Assembly: GCF_000236805.1 (NCBI RefSeq) | Contig: NZ_AGFX01000030.1 | Coordinates: 186,001-250,000, forward strand | Direction of reading: 5' to 3' | Origin: Paenibacillus peoriae KCTC 3763 | Lineage (GTDB): Bacteria > Bacillota > Bacilli > Paenibacillales > Paenibacillaceae | Length of the DNA stretch: 64,000 bases | Shown here: in pieces, positions 28,311-41,278 of the stretch | Layout of the letters: the number at the start of each line of letters is the position of its first letter | Position numbering within the stretch: position 1 is the stretch's first letter | The notes under the pieces: model-generated | What the model saw: the letters and a program-made list of their open reading frames with translations, nothing else | Database searches by the model: none | Told to the model about the DNA's origin: nothing | Translations under genes and position numbers: made by a program

Positions 28311-29438
28311 ATGGAAAACACTACAGGCCAAAAAGTTAATATTAATGAAGGCGACATCCTAAAGGTGTTTGCCGTCAGCGGAGCGATCCTGCAAAGCGTT
28401 CTGGGAATGTTTCTGAAGTATGCACACACTAATGATGACCTAGCCTTATTAGGCGTTATTTTCAATATAGTAAAGTATACTGCACCAGTCTTTATTTTTG
28501 CCATCGTATATGGGATGGTGAAGAATAACCAGCATACAAAGGTATCCCATTTTTACAAGGAAAAATTCGGTGAGCTTGTGATTCCTTATTTTCTGTGGGC
28601 GTCAGCCAGCTTGATCTTCTTCCCGGAAATTCAGGTTAATCAGCATGTTACATCATTCTGGACGCTCATCGAGTCATTTGTGCTCGGTAATGCATCATCA
28701 CAGTTTTGGTACACGGCGATGATGCTGCAATTTCAAGTGCTGATGCCTGTTATTATTTTCGTCTGCTATAAATACCTGGCTAAGCCTAAGCGGGTCATTC
28801 CGCTGCTTGTTGTGAGCTTCGTGATCTTCGGAGCGTGGCTATGGATGTACGATACCTTCGTATTCCAAGGAGCATATACGATTAGTCTGCGTTACCTTGA
28901 CCGCTTTTTCGTCAGTTATTTTATTTATGCTCTACTTGGCGGAATCGCTTGGGTATATAAGGAACGGTTCGACGGGGTGCTTCGGCGGATTCAGTTTATA
29001 CTCATTCCGGTAATGCTGCTTATTCTCATTTGGACAAATCACGAATTTTTCGGCTTTGGATTTGAGGATATGTCATTTGGTAATCTGATTTATCTGAAGC
29101 CGTCCATGACCTTGTACAGTCTGGTCGTGATTTTCCTGATTTACATGCTGGCCAGACATTTGATCAGCCTGAATTCCCGTTCACTTCCCTATTACAAATG
29201 GTTATCTACTTACGCGTACCGGGCCTTTACAGCGAACGTATTCATGCTGGTCATCGTACTGCGCCTGTTCGGTGACTTGATAGGCCAGCTTCCTTTCTTC
29301 GTGGCGCTGCTGCTGGTTTATCTGACGACTGTAGCCTGCTCGTTCGGCGTCGTCTATGCCTTTGCGCAGCTAAAGGTGTGGGCTGAGAGGGTATTCCTGA
29401 GACAAAAAAAGAGCGCACAGCATCAATCACTAAGATAA
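28311..29438 (+). CDS. Acyltransferase-3-like integral membrane protein (catalytic His replaced)
   Basis: A 375-residue protein with about ten membrane helices, of the acyltransferase-3/OafA-like type. The N-terminal helix reads GDILKVFAVSGAILQS; in the family this is D-x-L-K/R...H, and the His is Gln (Q28) here, so O-acyl transfer activity is doubtful unless another residue takes over. AAAGGGGA lies ten bases before the ATG at 28311. It follows mdcG by 86 bases with no terminator between, so it is probably co-transcribed with the malonate operon, where a malonate carrier would normally be. A transport role is possible but unproven. Confidence 0.75.
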   Translation: MENTTGQKVNINEGDILKVFAVSGAILQSVLGMFLKYAHTNDDLALLGVIFNIVKYTAPVFIFAIVYGMVKNNQHTKVSHFYKEKFGELVIPYFLWASASLIFFPEIQVNQHVTSFWTLIESFVLGNASSQFWYTAMMLQFQVLMPVIIFVCYKYLAKPKRVIPLLVVSFVIFGAWLWMYDTFVFQGAYTISLRYLDRFFVSYFIYALLGGIAWVYKERFDGVLRRIQFILIPVMLLILIWTNHEFFGFGFEDMSFGNLIYLKPSMTLYSLVVIFLIYMLARHLISLNSRSLPYYKWLSTYAYRAFTANVFMLVIVLRLFGDLIGQLPFFVALLLVYLTTVACSFGVVYAFAQLKVWAERVFLRQKKSAQHQSLR

Positions 29439-29527
29439 GTGCTTGAAAATAAACAATGCACGTAACATCGTGTATACAACAATATAATATATGCGTATCT
29501 AAGTTATTAGCAGATGGGCGGCAATCC

Positions 29528-29563
29528 AAAAGGGTATCTCGATGATTGAAGAGATACCCTTTT
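29528..29563. terminator. Bidirectional terminator between the malonate operon and nagE
   Basis: AAAAGGGTATCTC pairs perfectly with GAGATACCCTTTT around a 10-base loop. It serves the plus-strand acyltransferase-like gene and the minus-strand PTS gene. Confidence 0.9.
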
Positions 29564-29579
29564 TGTGAACCTGACTTAC

Positions 29580-31058
29580 TTACATCAGGCGCTGTATTTC
29601 ATCTTTCAGCGTTTCGGACCGGGTACCGAAAATGACCTGTACTGCACCGTTGCCAAGCCTGATGATTCCCGAAGCTCCAAGCTTTTTGAGGGCATGGTCG
29701 TTTACAGCATGGTCGTTTTTGACAACCAGCCGCAGCCGTGTAATACATGCATCAATGCTTTGGATATTGTCCGAACCTCCTAGCTGGGCCAGTATTTTTT
29801 CTGCATAGCTCGCTTGGCCGTCAAATGGGGCTTCTGACTTTTCAATGGGTATGGCTTGGTCTGTATCCGAAAGGAGGCTGTCTTCTACGTCGTCTTCACG
29901 TCCGGGAGTTTTGAGATTGAATTTGACAATGATAAACCGGAACAGGAAATAATATACGATGGCAAAAGCCAGACCGACTGCAATCATTCGCAGCGGGTGG
30001 GTGGACAGCTTCATGTTGACTAAATAGTCGATGAGTCCTGCTGAAAATGAAAAGCCGAGTTTGACATCCAGCAGGTACATGATCAGGCCACTCAGACCTG
30101 TAAGCAGCGCATGGATGCCATAAAGCAACGGTGCAATGAACATAAAGGAAAATTCGAGTGGCTCGGTAATTCCGGTCAAAAACGATGCGAGCGCAGATCC
30201 GATGAAAATAGAAGCGACCGCTTTGCGTTTTTCAGGTTTGGCTGTATGGATGAATGCGAGGGCGGCTGCCGGGAGAGCGAACATCATAATGGGGAAGAAG
30301 CCGGACATGAATAGACCCGCCGATTTATCGCCTGCAAAGAAACGAGTCAGGTCACCATGAACAACCTCGCCAGCCGCATTCGTATAGTCACCAATCTGAA
30401 ACCATGCGATAGAGTTTAGTACATGGTGCAGACCGAGCGGAATCAGCAGCCGATTGGCAATCATGAACACCATCGATCCTATGCCGCCGAAGCCGACGAT
30501 CCAGTTGCCGAAGGTTGCAATCCCATCTTGTACCGGGCTCCAGATCATACCGAGCAGAACGGCCAAAATCATGGTGGTGAAGGCGGTAATCATGGGGACG
30601 AAACGTTTGCCGGAGAAGAAGCCGAGCCAATCCGGAAGCTGGATGTTATGATATTTTTTGAACAGATAAGCAGACCATCCACCGATAAAAATGCCGCCCA
30701 GCACCCCCATATCCAGCTTAACGTCATCGGGGATATATGCGAAAATGCCCGGGACTGCCGCTAAAATGCGGGTCAGTACCATATAGGCGATGACTGCAGA
30801 TAGTGCGGCTACCGCATCGCCTGCCAGGCCGATCGCAACACCGATGGCAAAGATTAACGCCAGGTTGCCAAAGATGGCGCCTGCGCCTTCGTTCAAAAAA
30901 GGAGTGACATAATGATTCAAAAAGCCGCCTACGACAGAGCCGAGCGGAATATCTGTCTCATAGTTGATCAGAGCCAGCCCTTGCAAAATCCCCGCCGCGG
31001 GTAGTGTCGCTACCGGAAGCATTAACGATTTTCCGATTTTTTGCAGTAATTTCAGCAT
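29580..31058 (-). CDS. nagE: PTS N-acetylglucosamine-type transporter, EIICB
   Basis: A 492-residue permease with an EIIC membrane domain (about 1-390) followed by an EIIB domain, phospho-Cys in SIDACITRLRL (C438). The EIIC stretch GLHHVLNSIAWFQIGDY and the absence of EIIA match NagP/NagE-type transporters of Firmicutes, where EIIA-Glc is supplied in trans. The ATG at 31058 has AAGAAGG before it; the longer open frame adds 35 non-conserved residues. No nagA or nagB is adjacent. Glucose cannot be excluded as substrate. Confidence 0.85.
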   Translation of the reverse strand: MLKLLQKIGKSLMLPVATLPAAGILQGLALINYETDIPLGSVVGGFLNHYVTPFLNEGAGAIFGNLALIFAIGVAIGLAGDAVAALSAVIAYMVLTRILAAVPGIFAYIPDDVKLDMGVLGGIFIGGWSAYLFKKYHNIQLPDWLGFFSGKRFVPMITAFTTMILAVLLGMIWSPVQDGIATFGNWIVGFGGIGSMVFMIANRLLIPLGLHHVLNSIAWFQIGDYTNAAGEVVHGDLTRFFAGDKSAGLFMSGFFPIMMFALPAAALAFIHTAKPEKRKAVASIFIGSALASFLTGITEPLEFSFMFIAPLLYGIHALLTGLSGLIMYLLDVKLGFSFSAGLIDYLVNMKLSTHPLRMIAVGLAFAIVYYFLFRFIIVKFNLKTPGREDDVEDSLLSDTDQAIPIEKSEAPFDGQASYAEKILAQLGGSDNIQSIDACITRLRLVVKNDHAVNDHALKKLGASGIIRLGNGAVQVIFGTRSETLKDEIQRLM

Positions 31059-31200
31059 GACCTTCTTCCCTTCATCATCAGTTTGGGAACAACATGTTCT
31101 CATATGTCTGAATTTGACTACCCATTTTTTTACATCATAAAGGGGGGAATCTGACATAGTCAACGATTATTTCGATATCTGGAACATTTTAAATTTGTAG

Positions 31201-31229
31201 TTGACAACGCTTACATACTTATATAATAT
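31201..31229 (+). promoter_or_regulatory. glpF promoter with overlapping cre site
   Basis: TTGACA (31201-31206), 17 bases, TAATAT (31224-31229). TGACAACGCTTACA (31202-31215) matches the cre consensus TGWAANCGNTNWCA at 13 of 14 positions and lies on the -35, suggesting CcpA repression of glycerol uptake. Confidence 0.72.
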
Positions 31230-31264
31230 CAAATTTAAGTTAATAATCGTGACGGAGACAGGAG

Positions 31265-31325
31265 AGCCACGCAGACATCCCATGCCACAACACGGGAGCG
31301 GTTTGTAATGGCTTTTCTTTTTTTT
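31265..31325 (+). terminator. glpF leader terminator (GlpP-type antitermination candidate)
   Basis: AGCCA-GCAGAC pairs with GTTTGT-TGGCT around an inner TCCC/GGGA stem and is followed by a T-rich run. In B. subtilis glp leaders have such a terminator controlled by GlpP; the homology of function is inferred from position. Confidence 0.7.
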
Positions 31326-31379
31326 GCGCGCGATGAATGCGATTAAAAATCGGGTGATCTATTTGAGGAGGTAGGTTGT

Positions 31380-32201
31380 ATGTCGCCATATGCAGCCGAG
31401 TTTATAGGGACGATGATTCTGATTGTCCTGGGTAGCGGAGTGTGCGCAGGAGTATCCCTGAAAAAATCATTTGCCCACGCTTCCGGCTGGATTGTCATCG
31501 GAATGGGATGGGGGCTCGCAGTTGCTATTGCAGTGTATGCCGTAGGTCAAATCAGCGGAGCGCATTTGAATCCGGCAGTGACGCTGGCGTTGGCATTTCA
31601 GGGTGTCTTTCCATGGCAAGACGTTCCCGGCTATATTGTGGCTCAGGTTCTTGGTGCCATGGCGGGTGCTGTGCTTGTGGTTTTGCATTATTGGCCCCAT
31701 TGGAAAGAGACGGAGGACGCAGCAACCAAACTTGGTGTATTTGCCACAGGACCGGCTATGGATCATCCGTTCGCCAATGTGCTTAGTGAAATGATAGGTA
31801 CTTTCATCTTTGTTCTTGCTTTACAGTCGCTTGGTGCCAATTCATTTACAGAGGGCTTGCATCCATTGATTGTGGGTTTTCTGGTGGTGAGCATCGGTTT
31901 ATCCCTTGGCGGGACGACGGGCTATGCCATTAATCCGGCGAGGGATTTTGGCCCGCGTCTTGTACATTATTTACTACCGATTCCCGGCAAGGGAGCATCC
32001 AACTGGAAATATGCGTGGGTGCCACTTGTAGGACCGCTGTTGGGTGGCTCTTTCGGAGGGCTGTTTTACCAGGCTGTGTTTAAAGGATATGCAAGTCCGG
32101 CTTTCTGGATTATGCTAGGCATCATTGTGATTGTACTACTGGTTACTTTCCGTTTCAGTCGTACTTATAAAAGCTCTATCACCAACAAACTAACCGTATA
32201 A
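31380..32201 (+). CDS. glpF: Glycerol uptake facilitator
   Basis: A 273-residue aquaglyceroporin for passive glycerol entry. Both pore motifs are present, NPAVT (GAHLNPAVTLAL) and NPARD (YAINPARDFGPR); the Asp after the second motif is typical of glycerol-conducting members. Six membrane helices and two half-helices fit. GAGGAGGTAGG lies before the ATG. It is co-transcribed with glpK, 31 bases downstream, behind a cre-bearing promoter and a leader terminator. Confidence 0.95.
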   Translation: MSPYAAEFIGTMILIVLGSGVCAGVSLKKSFAHASGWIVIGMGWGLAVAIAVYAVGQISGAHLNPAVTLALAFQGVFPWQDVPGYIVAQVLGAMAGAVLVVLHYWPHWKETEDAATKLGVFATGPAMDHPFANVLSEMIGTFIFVLALQSLGANSFTEGLHPLIVGFLVVSIGLSLGGTTGYAINPARDFGPRLVHYLLPIPGKGASNWKYAWVPLVGPLLGGSFGGLFYQAVFKGYASPAFWIMLGIIVIVLLVTFRFSRTYKSSITNKLTV

Positions 32202-32229
32202 AATGGATTGATTTACAGAGGAGAGATGA

Positions 32230-33726
<1,497 letters not shown>

Positions 33727-33819
33727 CCTACAAATAGCCCATAGGAAGGTTATCTTCAGGATCGGAGCATGTTTAGCTCTTTTCCGTGTTTACTTTCTCC
33801 GCTTTATTAGAATACAAAT

Positions 33820-33866
33820 GCCCCGCAAGATGGACATTTTGAGAAATCGTGTCCATCTTGCGGGGC
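33820..33866. repeat. Perfect 17-bp inverted repeat after glpK
   Basis: GCCCCGCAAGATGGACA and its exact complement enclose a 13-base loop. It probably ends glpFK transcription, but there is no T run on either side, so a classical terminator is not certain. Confidence 0.75.
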
Positions 33867-33948
33867 GAAGTATGCAACTCAGAGGTAAATCCCTTTATTT
33901 CGATAGATGGCAGGTCCGGCGGTAACCGCCGAGAACTTAAGATGTGTA

Positions 33949-34989
33949 TTAGCCCTTAACCAGCGCAGGATTCCAGTTTTGCCGGGCTCCGCAGGAGCTG
34001 CGGATGACCAGTTCCGGTTCTATCTTAATACATTTTGTCTCCATCTGTTTCTTCATCAGGTCGAACAGCACCATTGCGGCTAGACGGCCTATTTTTTGTG
34101 TGTCTTGCTTTACTGTGGTCAGTGGAGGATCGGTGTAGCGACAGGCCTCTATATCATCACATCCCACCACAGCTATATCCTCGGGTACCCTCAAGCCGCT
34201 TTCCTTGAAAGCACGGATGGCACCAAAGGCAAGCAGGTCGGTAGCCGCAAAAATAGCCTTTGGCAATTCTCCTTGCTGTATCCACGCTTTCGCGATCTGG
34301 TATCCATCTTCCGCCGCGTAGTCCTTAGCATATACAATCCATTCAGGTCTGACCTCAAGGCTAAACCGTTTTAGCGATGTGATGAAGGCTTCTTCTCTCT
34401 CTTTAATGACCAAGGATGGGCGTTCAATGCCTATAAAACCCATATCGCGGTAGCCATTCAAGTAAAAATGCTCAACAACCTTCATTGAGATCTTCTGATT
34501 GTCGGACATAATGTAGCAGGAATTGGCTCCGGTTAGTTCAATATCGACACCGATGCAGGGGATGAGACTGGCATCGAGATCAAAAACGCTCTTTTCCACC
34601 TCATCTCCAGCAATAATAATGCACCCGTCCACTGAAAAATATTTCGAACGAGCCAAATAGTCCTCTCCATTATCCAGAAATTTTTCATTTGAAAAAAACA
34701 GCAGATCGTAACCGAGCAAGCCAATCTGTTTTTTGAAGACATTAATGATATCTACAAAAAAGGGATGGCTAAAATCGACATTCAGCTTGCCAGCGAATAT
34801 AACGCCTACCAGATTAGATTTTTTGGTAGCAAGCGTTTTGGCTGAGGAGGAGGGTCTATAGCCTGTTTCCTCCATTATTTTAAGTACCCGCTGCCGGGTT
34901 TCCTCACTGATATCTGTGTAATTGTTTATGATTTTTGAAACCGTTGCCACCGAAACGCCTGCCATACTCGCTATTGTTTTTATATTCAT
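33949..34989 (-). CDS. LacI-family regulator of the beta-glucoside ABC operon
   Basis: A 346-residue repressor with the standard N-terminal helix-turn-helix ([21 protein letters not shown]) and hinge, and a sugar-sensing domain with [19 protein letters not shown] and [13 protein letters not shown] symmetric CTAAAC/GTTTAG site lies 15 bases before its start, so it is probably autoregulated. It is divergent from the ABC importer and GH1 operon, which it most likely controls. Confidence 0.92.
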   Translation of the reverse strand: MNIKTIASMAGVSVATVSKIINNYTDISEETRQRVLKIMEETGYRPSSSAKTLATKKSNLVGVIFAGKLNVDFSHPFFVDIINVFKKQIGLLGYDLLFFSNEKFLDNGEDYLARSKYFSVDGCIIIAGDEVEKSVFDLDASLIPCIGVDIELTGANSCYIMSDNQKISMKVVEHFYLNGYRDMGFIGIERPSLVIKEREEAFITSLKRFSLEVRPEWIVYAKDYAAEDGYQIAKAWIQQGELPKAIFAATDLLAFGAIRAFKESGLRVPEDIAVVGCDDIEACRYTDPPLTTVKQDTQKIGRLAAMVLFDLMKKQMETKCIKIEPELVIRSSCGARQNWNPALVKG

Positions 34990-35003
34990 GAATTCCTCCG
35001 AAG

Positions 35004-35017
35004 CTAAACTGGTTTAG
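35004..35017. promoter_or_regulatory. LacI-family operator CTAAACTGGTTTAG
   Basis: A 14-bp palindrome (CTAAAC-TG-GTTTAG) just upstream of the LacI-type gene, in the divergent region before the ABC operon. A further half-site GTTTAG lies at about 35107-35112. Confidence 0.75.
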
Positions 35018-35282
35018 TTGAATTGACTTTGCAATTTAAATTTAATGGTTACTCGTATTCTATGCTACCTCATAGAGGAGAGTCAACCGTACTCTTAGGA
35101 GAATAGTTTAGCACATCATGGGAATGTAAGTTTATATTGGAGATGGTTTATGTTTTTTTTGTTATTTCACAAATCTCTATTTACAAATACAGACCATTTG
35201 TTACATAATGGTAAATGTAAAACGAAACTGCTTTCGTAATGTATGAAGCATTTATTCTAAGATTATACGGGGGGATTCTGCA

Positions 35283-36611
35283 ATGTTAAAAAAGAGTGTT
35301 TCATTACTTCTTGTAACCGCTTTAATTGTTGTGTTGGCTGCTTGTGGTAAAGGTGGCGAAGCTGCACAGGACGGGAATAAAAAGGTCACATTAAAGATTA
35401 TTCATTGGCAGCAGGAAAATATTAACAACTATATAAAGGAAATTAATAAAAAGTTTGAAGAGAAGTACCCGAATGTTCAGGTGGAGTATACGACCGTACC
35501 TGCTGACTCAACGTATGATCAACTGATGCAAACGCGTATGAATGCTGGCTCGTCCGGTGATGCAGACATTATTCCTCTGAAATTCAGCTTCGTGGGTGCT
35601 CCGCAGGAATGGTCCAAGGGAGCAGCTGATCCGATGTGGAAGCAATGGATTGATGGAGGACTTATAGCCGATCTGTCGGATCAGGCTTTTATAAAAAGCT
35701 ATAATCCTACAGATGTCAAAAATGCTATGACCTATAAGGACAAGGTATATGGTGTGAATATGGGTAAGGTGGCACTAACAGGATTATTCTACAACAAAGA
35801 GATTTTTGAAAAATATAATCTTGCTGTGCCCACAACCTGGGATGAACTGGTACATGTGATGAAGGTGCTCAAGGATAACGGCGTAGAACCGATTGGTTTT
35901 GGCGGTAAGGATGTATGGCCTATTAACCTTGCTGTCCAAGGGCTTCAGGCCTCTATCCATGATGATCAGCTGGAATATATCAAAGGGCTGTGGACAGGGA
36001 AGACGAAACTGACAGACCCCGTTCAGCTTGAGGTGCTGGAAAAAACACAAATATTGATGAACAATGCCATTGATGGATTTATGGGGATTGACTATGGAAC
36101 CTTGCCAAGTTTGTTTGCTACAGGGCGTGTAGCTATGATTGCGGATGGCACGTGGGATGCAACTACGATCCAGACAGCCAATCCAGAGATGAAATTTGGT
36201 TATTTTCCGATTCCGGGCAGTAATGATCCCGCCAAAAATAAGAACCTTGCAGGCAAATACGATATGACATGGATGGTATTGGAAAAGTCGCCAAACAAGG
36301 ACTATGCGATCAAATGGCTTGAAATGCTCTCCGAGAAGCAGAATTACACGGATTTTGTGAACGCTGCCGGATTTTTGCCAACACAGCCTGATGTGAAGAT
36401 AAGTAGTGAGTTTGTTAATGAAATCCAGCCTTCACTGGAAAACTTCAAGCTCTCCTGGGATCAGTTGTTTATCAATCGTAAGAATGTTGGACAGTACATT
36501 AAGGATGCCAGCGTACATGCGGAATTTCTGGCGCCCGCCGGTCCGCTAAAGACGCCTTTGGAGCTTGCTCAAAAATCTCAGGCAGACTGGGATGCGGCAG
36601 CCCCTAAATAA
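35283..36611 (+). CDS. CUT1 ABC importer, sugar-binding lipoprotein
   Basis: A 442-residue extracellular solute-binding protein. The signal peptide ends in the lipobox LAAC (C21), so it is anchored on the outer face of the membrane. The mature part is of the family-1 sugar-binding type (NKKFEEKYPNVQVEYTTV, DQLMQTRMNAG, GLFYNKEIFEKYNL). GGGGGATTCTGCA precedes the ATG. With the adjacent permeases and GH1 enzyme the ligand is probably an unphosphorylated beta-glucoside such as cellobiose. Confidence 0.93.
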   Translation: MLKKSVSLLLVTALIVVLAACGKGGEAAQDGNKKVTLKIIHWQQENINNYIKEINKKFEEKYPNVQVEYTTVPADSTYDQLMQTRMNAGSSGDADIIPLKFSFVGAPQEWSKGAADPMWKQWIDGGLIADLSDQAFIKSYNPTDVKNAMTYKDKVYGVNMGKVALTGLFYNKEIFEKYNLAVPTTWDELVHVMKVLKDNGVEPIGFGGKDVWPINLAVQGLQASIHDDQLEYIKGLWTGKTKLTDPVQLEVLEKTQILMNNAIDGFMGIDYGTLPSLFATGRVAMIADGTWDATTIQTANPEMKFGYFPIPGSNDPAKNKNLAGKYDMTWMVLEKSPNKDYAIKWLEMLSEKQNYTDFVNAAGFLPTQPDVKISSEFVNEIQPSLENFKLSWDQLFINRKNVGQYIKDASVHAEFLAPAGPLKTPLELAQKSQADWDAAAPK

Positions 36612-36708
36612 ATCAATAGGCTTTGCATAAGCGCAGATTGGCTACGGTAAAGCTCCCATAATAGAGGATTTTGCAAAATCCTGAATAATGTAAAAAGGTG
36701 TGAGGCCC

Positions 36709-37601
36709 ATGTATCCCTTCGGAAAGGGGGCGGCCCGGTTAATACCGTATCTCTTGCTGAGTATTCCGGTGCTGCTCTATTTGCTTCTTGGCTTTGGTCC
36801 CTCCATGGTAACTGTACTGTTTTCCTTTACAGATGCATCAGGTGTTCCGGGACAATCATGGAATTTTGTCGGATTCGAGAATTATACGACCTTCTTTACC
36901 TCCTCGGATTCAGGAGATCGTATCGCTTCTATTGGTCGTTCCTTATACTTTGCCGTAGCAGTGGTTGTGATTCAAAATGCAGTAGGGCTGTTCATGGCCA
37001 TCCTTATTAATAAGAAGCTCAAAGGTGATGTATTTTACCGCGCTGTATTTTTTCTGCCTGTTGTACTTGGGGTAACGGTATCTGGCCTGATCTGGCAGCT
37101 GATTGCCAATCCGCTTGGCGGTCCTGCGCAAGCCATGATGAACTTTTTTGGAACCAGCTCCAACTTTTTCGGGGATTATGATATTGCCTTTGAACTGATT
37201 ATTTTCGTGCAAATTTGGATGTACATGGGCTACTCAATGACTATTTTCTTAGCCGGGCTGCAATCCATTCCCAATGATTTATATGAAGCAGGGTATATGG
37301 ACGGCGCTTCCGGGTGGAAAGCGTTCAAAAATATTACCTTTCCGATGATTGCGCCATCCTTTACAGTCAATATGCTGCTGTCCATTATTGGAGCCTTGCA
37401 AACCTTTGACATTATTTATGTGCTGACAGGTGGTAAATTCAACACGACGACACTTGCGTTTGATGTGTATGCAACAGCCTTCGGCTCCGGGACATCGGAT
37501 TACGGCCTTGCTTCCGCGGTAGCTATGATCCAGTTCCTGTTCGTATTTACGGTGTCGATGATTGCCCTGTATTACTTGCGTAGAAGAGAGGTGGAAATGT
37601 A

Positions 37602-37602
<1 letters not shown>
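36709..37602 (+). CDS. CUT1 ABC importer, permease 1
   Basis: A 297-residue membrane protein of the MalF/UgpA type with six helices. The cytoplasmic EAA loop is visible (YEAGYMDGASGWKAFKNITFPMIAP), which contacts the ATPase. The ATG at 36709 is preferred; GTG at 36700 is three codons earlier, and AAGGTGTGAGG lies in front of both. The gene overlaps the next by one base. No ATPase is encoded in this operon, so a shared MsmX-type ATPase is likely. Confidence 0.92.
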
Positions 37603-39790
<2,188 letters not shown>

Positions 39791-39812
39791 ACAGAAAAAG
39801 GGGATATCATTT

Positions 39813-39852
39813 AAGCCGTCATGCTGCAATAACAGAACATGACGGCTTTTAA
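39813..39852 (+). terminator. Terminator after beta-glucosidase operon
   Basis: AAGCCGTCATG pairs with CATGACGGCTT, followed by TT and A. The right arm and short T tract are acceptable for a Rho-independent stop. Confidence 0.8.
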
Positions 39853-39879
39853 GACTGCGTAATACTTGTGTAAGGCGGA

Positions 39880-40644
39880 TTATGCTGAAATATCCTGCAT
39901 ATCGAGTATAACAGGGCAGTGGTCGCTACCGGTAATATGACAATCTATGCTTGCGTCTATTAATAGCGGGCGAAGTCTGTCCGAGACGAGGAAGTAGTCG
40001 ATTCGCCAGCCGATGTTCCGTTCTCTCACCTTCGGCATATAGGACCACCAGGAATAAACCTCCGTCCGGTCAGGATAAAAGTGTCTGAAGGTGTCAATAA
40101 ACCCGGCGCCCAGCAACTGCGACATTCGCTCCCGTTCCTCAGGCGTAAATCCGGCATTGCCGTAGTTGGCTTTTGCATTTTTCAAATCAATCTCCTGATG
40201 AGCCACGTTGAGATCACCACAAATAATGACAGGCTTCGATGCATCCAACTGTTGCAGATAGCTGCGGAAACGGTCCTCCCATTCCAGTCTGTACGGCAGC
40301 CTGGACAAATCCCGTTTGGTATTCGGAGTATACACATTAACCAGATAAAACTTCTCGAATTCCAGAGTAATGGTTCTGCCTTCAGGCTCCCCATTTTCTT
40401 CAAGTCCATAATGTACAGAAAGCGGCTTGATTTTGGTGAAGATAGCCGTGCCGGAATATCCTTTTTTCTCGGCATAATTCCAGTACTGTGTGTATTCCTC
40501 CATGTTCTCCATGAGGATTTGTCCCTCTTGAAGCTTGGTTTCCTGTACGCAAAAAATATCGGGATTTGTTTCTTTTAGATAAGTATAGAATCCTTTGGTC
40601 ACACAGGCTCTTAAGCCATTAACATTCCAAGATATTAATTTCAT
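39880..40644 (-). CDS. exoA: Exodeoxyribonuclease III
   Basis: A 254-residue AP endonuclease/3'-5' exonuclease of the Xth/ExoA family that cuts at abasic sites in base excision repair. The full set of signatures is present: LISWNVNGLRA with the metal Asn, IFCVQETKLQ with the metal Glu, VNVYTPN, ICGDLNVAHQEIDL with Asp/Asn, and the C-terminal GSDHCPVIL with the catalytic His. AAGGAGA lies before the ATG. The gene is monocistronic. Confidence 0.96.
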   Translation of the reverse strand: MKLISWNVNGLRACVTKGFYTYLKETNPDIFCVQETKLQEGQILMENMEEYTQYWNYAEKKGYSGTAIFTKIKPLSVHYGLEENGEPEGRTITLEFEKFYLVNVYTPNTKRDLSRLPYRLEWEDRFRSYLQQLDASKPVIICGDLNVAHQEIDLKNAKANYGNAGFTPEERERMSQLLGAGFIDTFRHFYPDRTEVYSWWSYMPKVRERNIGWRIDYFLVSDRLRPLLIDASIDCHITGSDHCPVILDMQDISA

Positions 40645-40806
40645 TGTCGATCTCCTTATTACTCATCGCGGTCAAGCGGTGTGATTGAATATATCCTCGG
40701 TTGGGATAAGCATATATAATGAAATAACTATATGGGGAACAAGATAGATGATAGCAATCTCTGTGTTTTTTTAAAAGGGCAGTTGTTAGCAAACCATGAT
40801 CTGAAC

Positions 40807-40864
40807 ACAAAAAAGGCTGCTCCCAACAAGCGCTAAACCGACATACGGCCTAGTGGAAGCAGCC
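40807..40864 (-). terminator. Second terminator downstream of tRNA-Arg
   Basis: On the minus strand GGCTGCTTCCA pairs with TGGGAGCAGCC across about 28 bases and runs into TTTTTTG. Confidence 0.75.
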
Positions 40865-40935
40865 ATTCTACATTAAAAATGCTAACGAAGCTAATGCTCC
40901 GACGTCCCCCAAAGGGGTTCTCATCCTGCTGGAAC

Positions 40936-40962
40936 GAAAAAAAACTTCCTAATAGGAAGTTT
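40936..40962 (-). terminator. Terminator directly after tRNA-Arg
   Basis: On the minus strand AAACTTCCT-ATT-AGGAAGTTT is followed by TTTTT, nine bases from the tRNA 3' end. Confidence 0.88.
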
Positions 40963-40970
40963 GTATATAC

Positions 40971-41043
<73 letters not shown>

Positions 41044-41278
41044 ATAAAATTCAAGCGAATATTAATATATCACATGGATGCAAAAGATTCAAGTCTTGTT
41101 TCCCATATTATTTAGTTGTTCAGACTTTGTGCAGCATAAATTCAGACTAGACGTGGTTTTTTTTGCCTTATAAAAGGGTATGTTAGAATACAGGTGAATA
41201 TGTGGAAGACGAGTGGTTGGACTTAAGCTGCTGTTTCTCATATAATCTACAAATACTTTAGCATACGGAGGAGAGGGG

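Larger units (their letters stand above)
31059..31379. other. 321-bp divergent control region between nagE and glpF
   Basis: It holds a partial palindrome GAACA-ACA-TGTTC (31087-31099) nearer nagE, the glpF promoter with a cre site, and the glpF leader hairpin. No gene is seen. Confidence 0.6.

Noticed and set aside
31087-31099. NagR/DasR operator before nagE
   Set aside because: The GAACA/TGTTC symmetry is short and does not fit the known operator pattern well enough to name.
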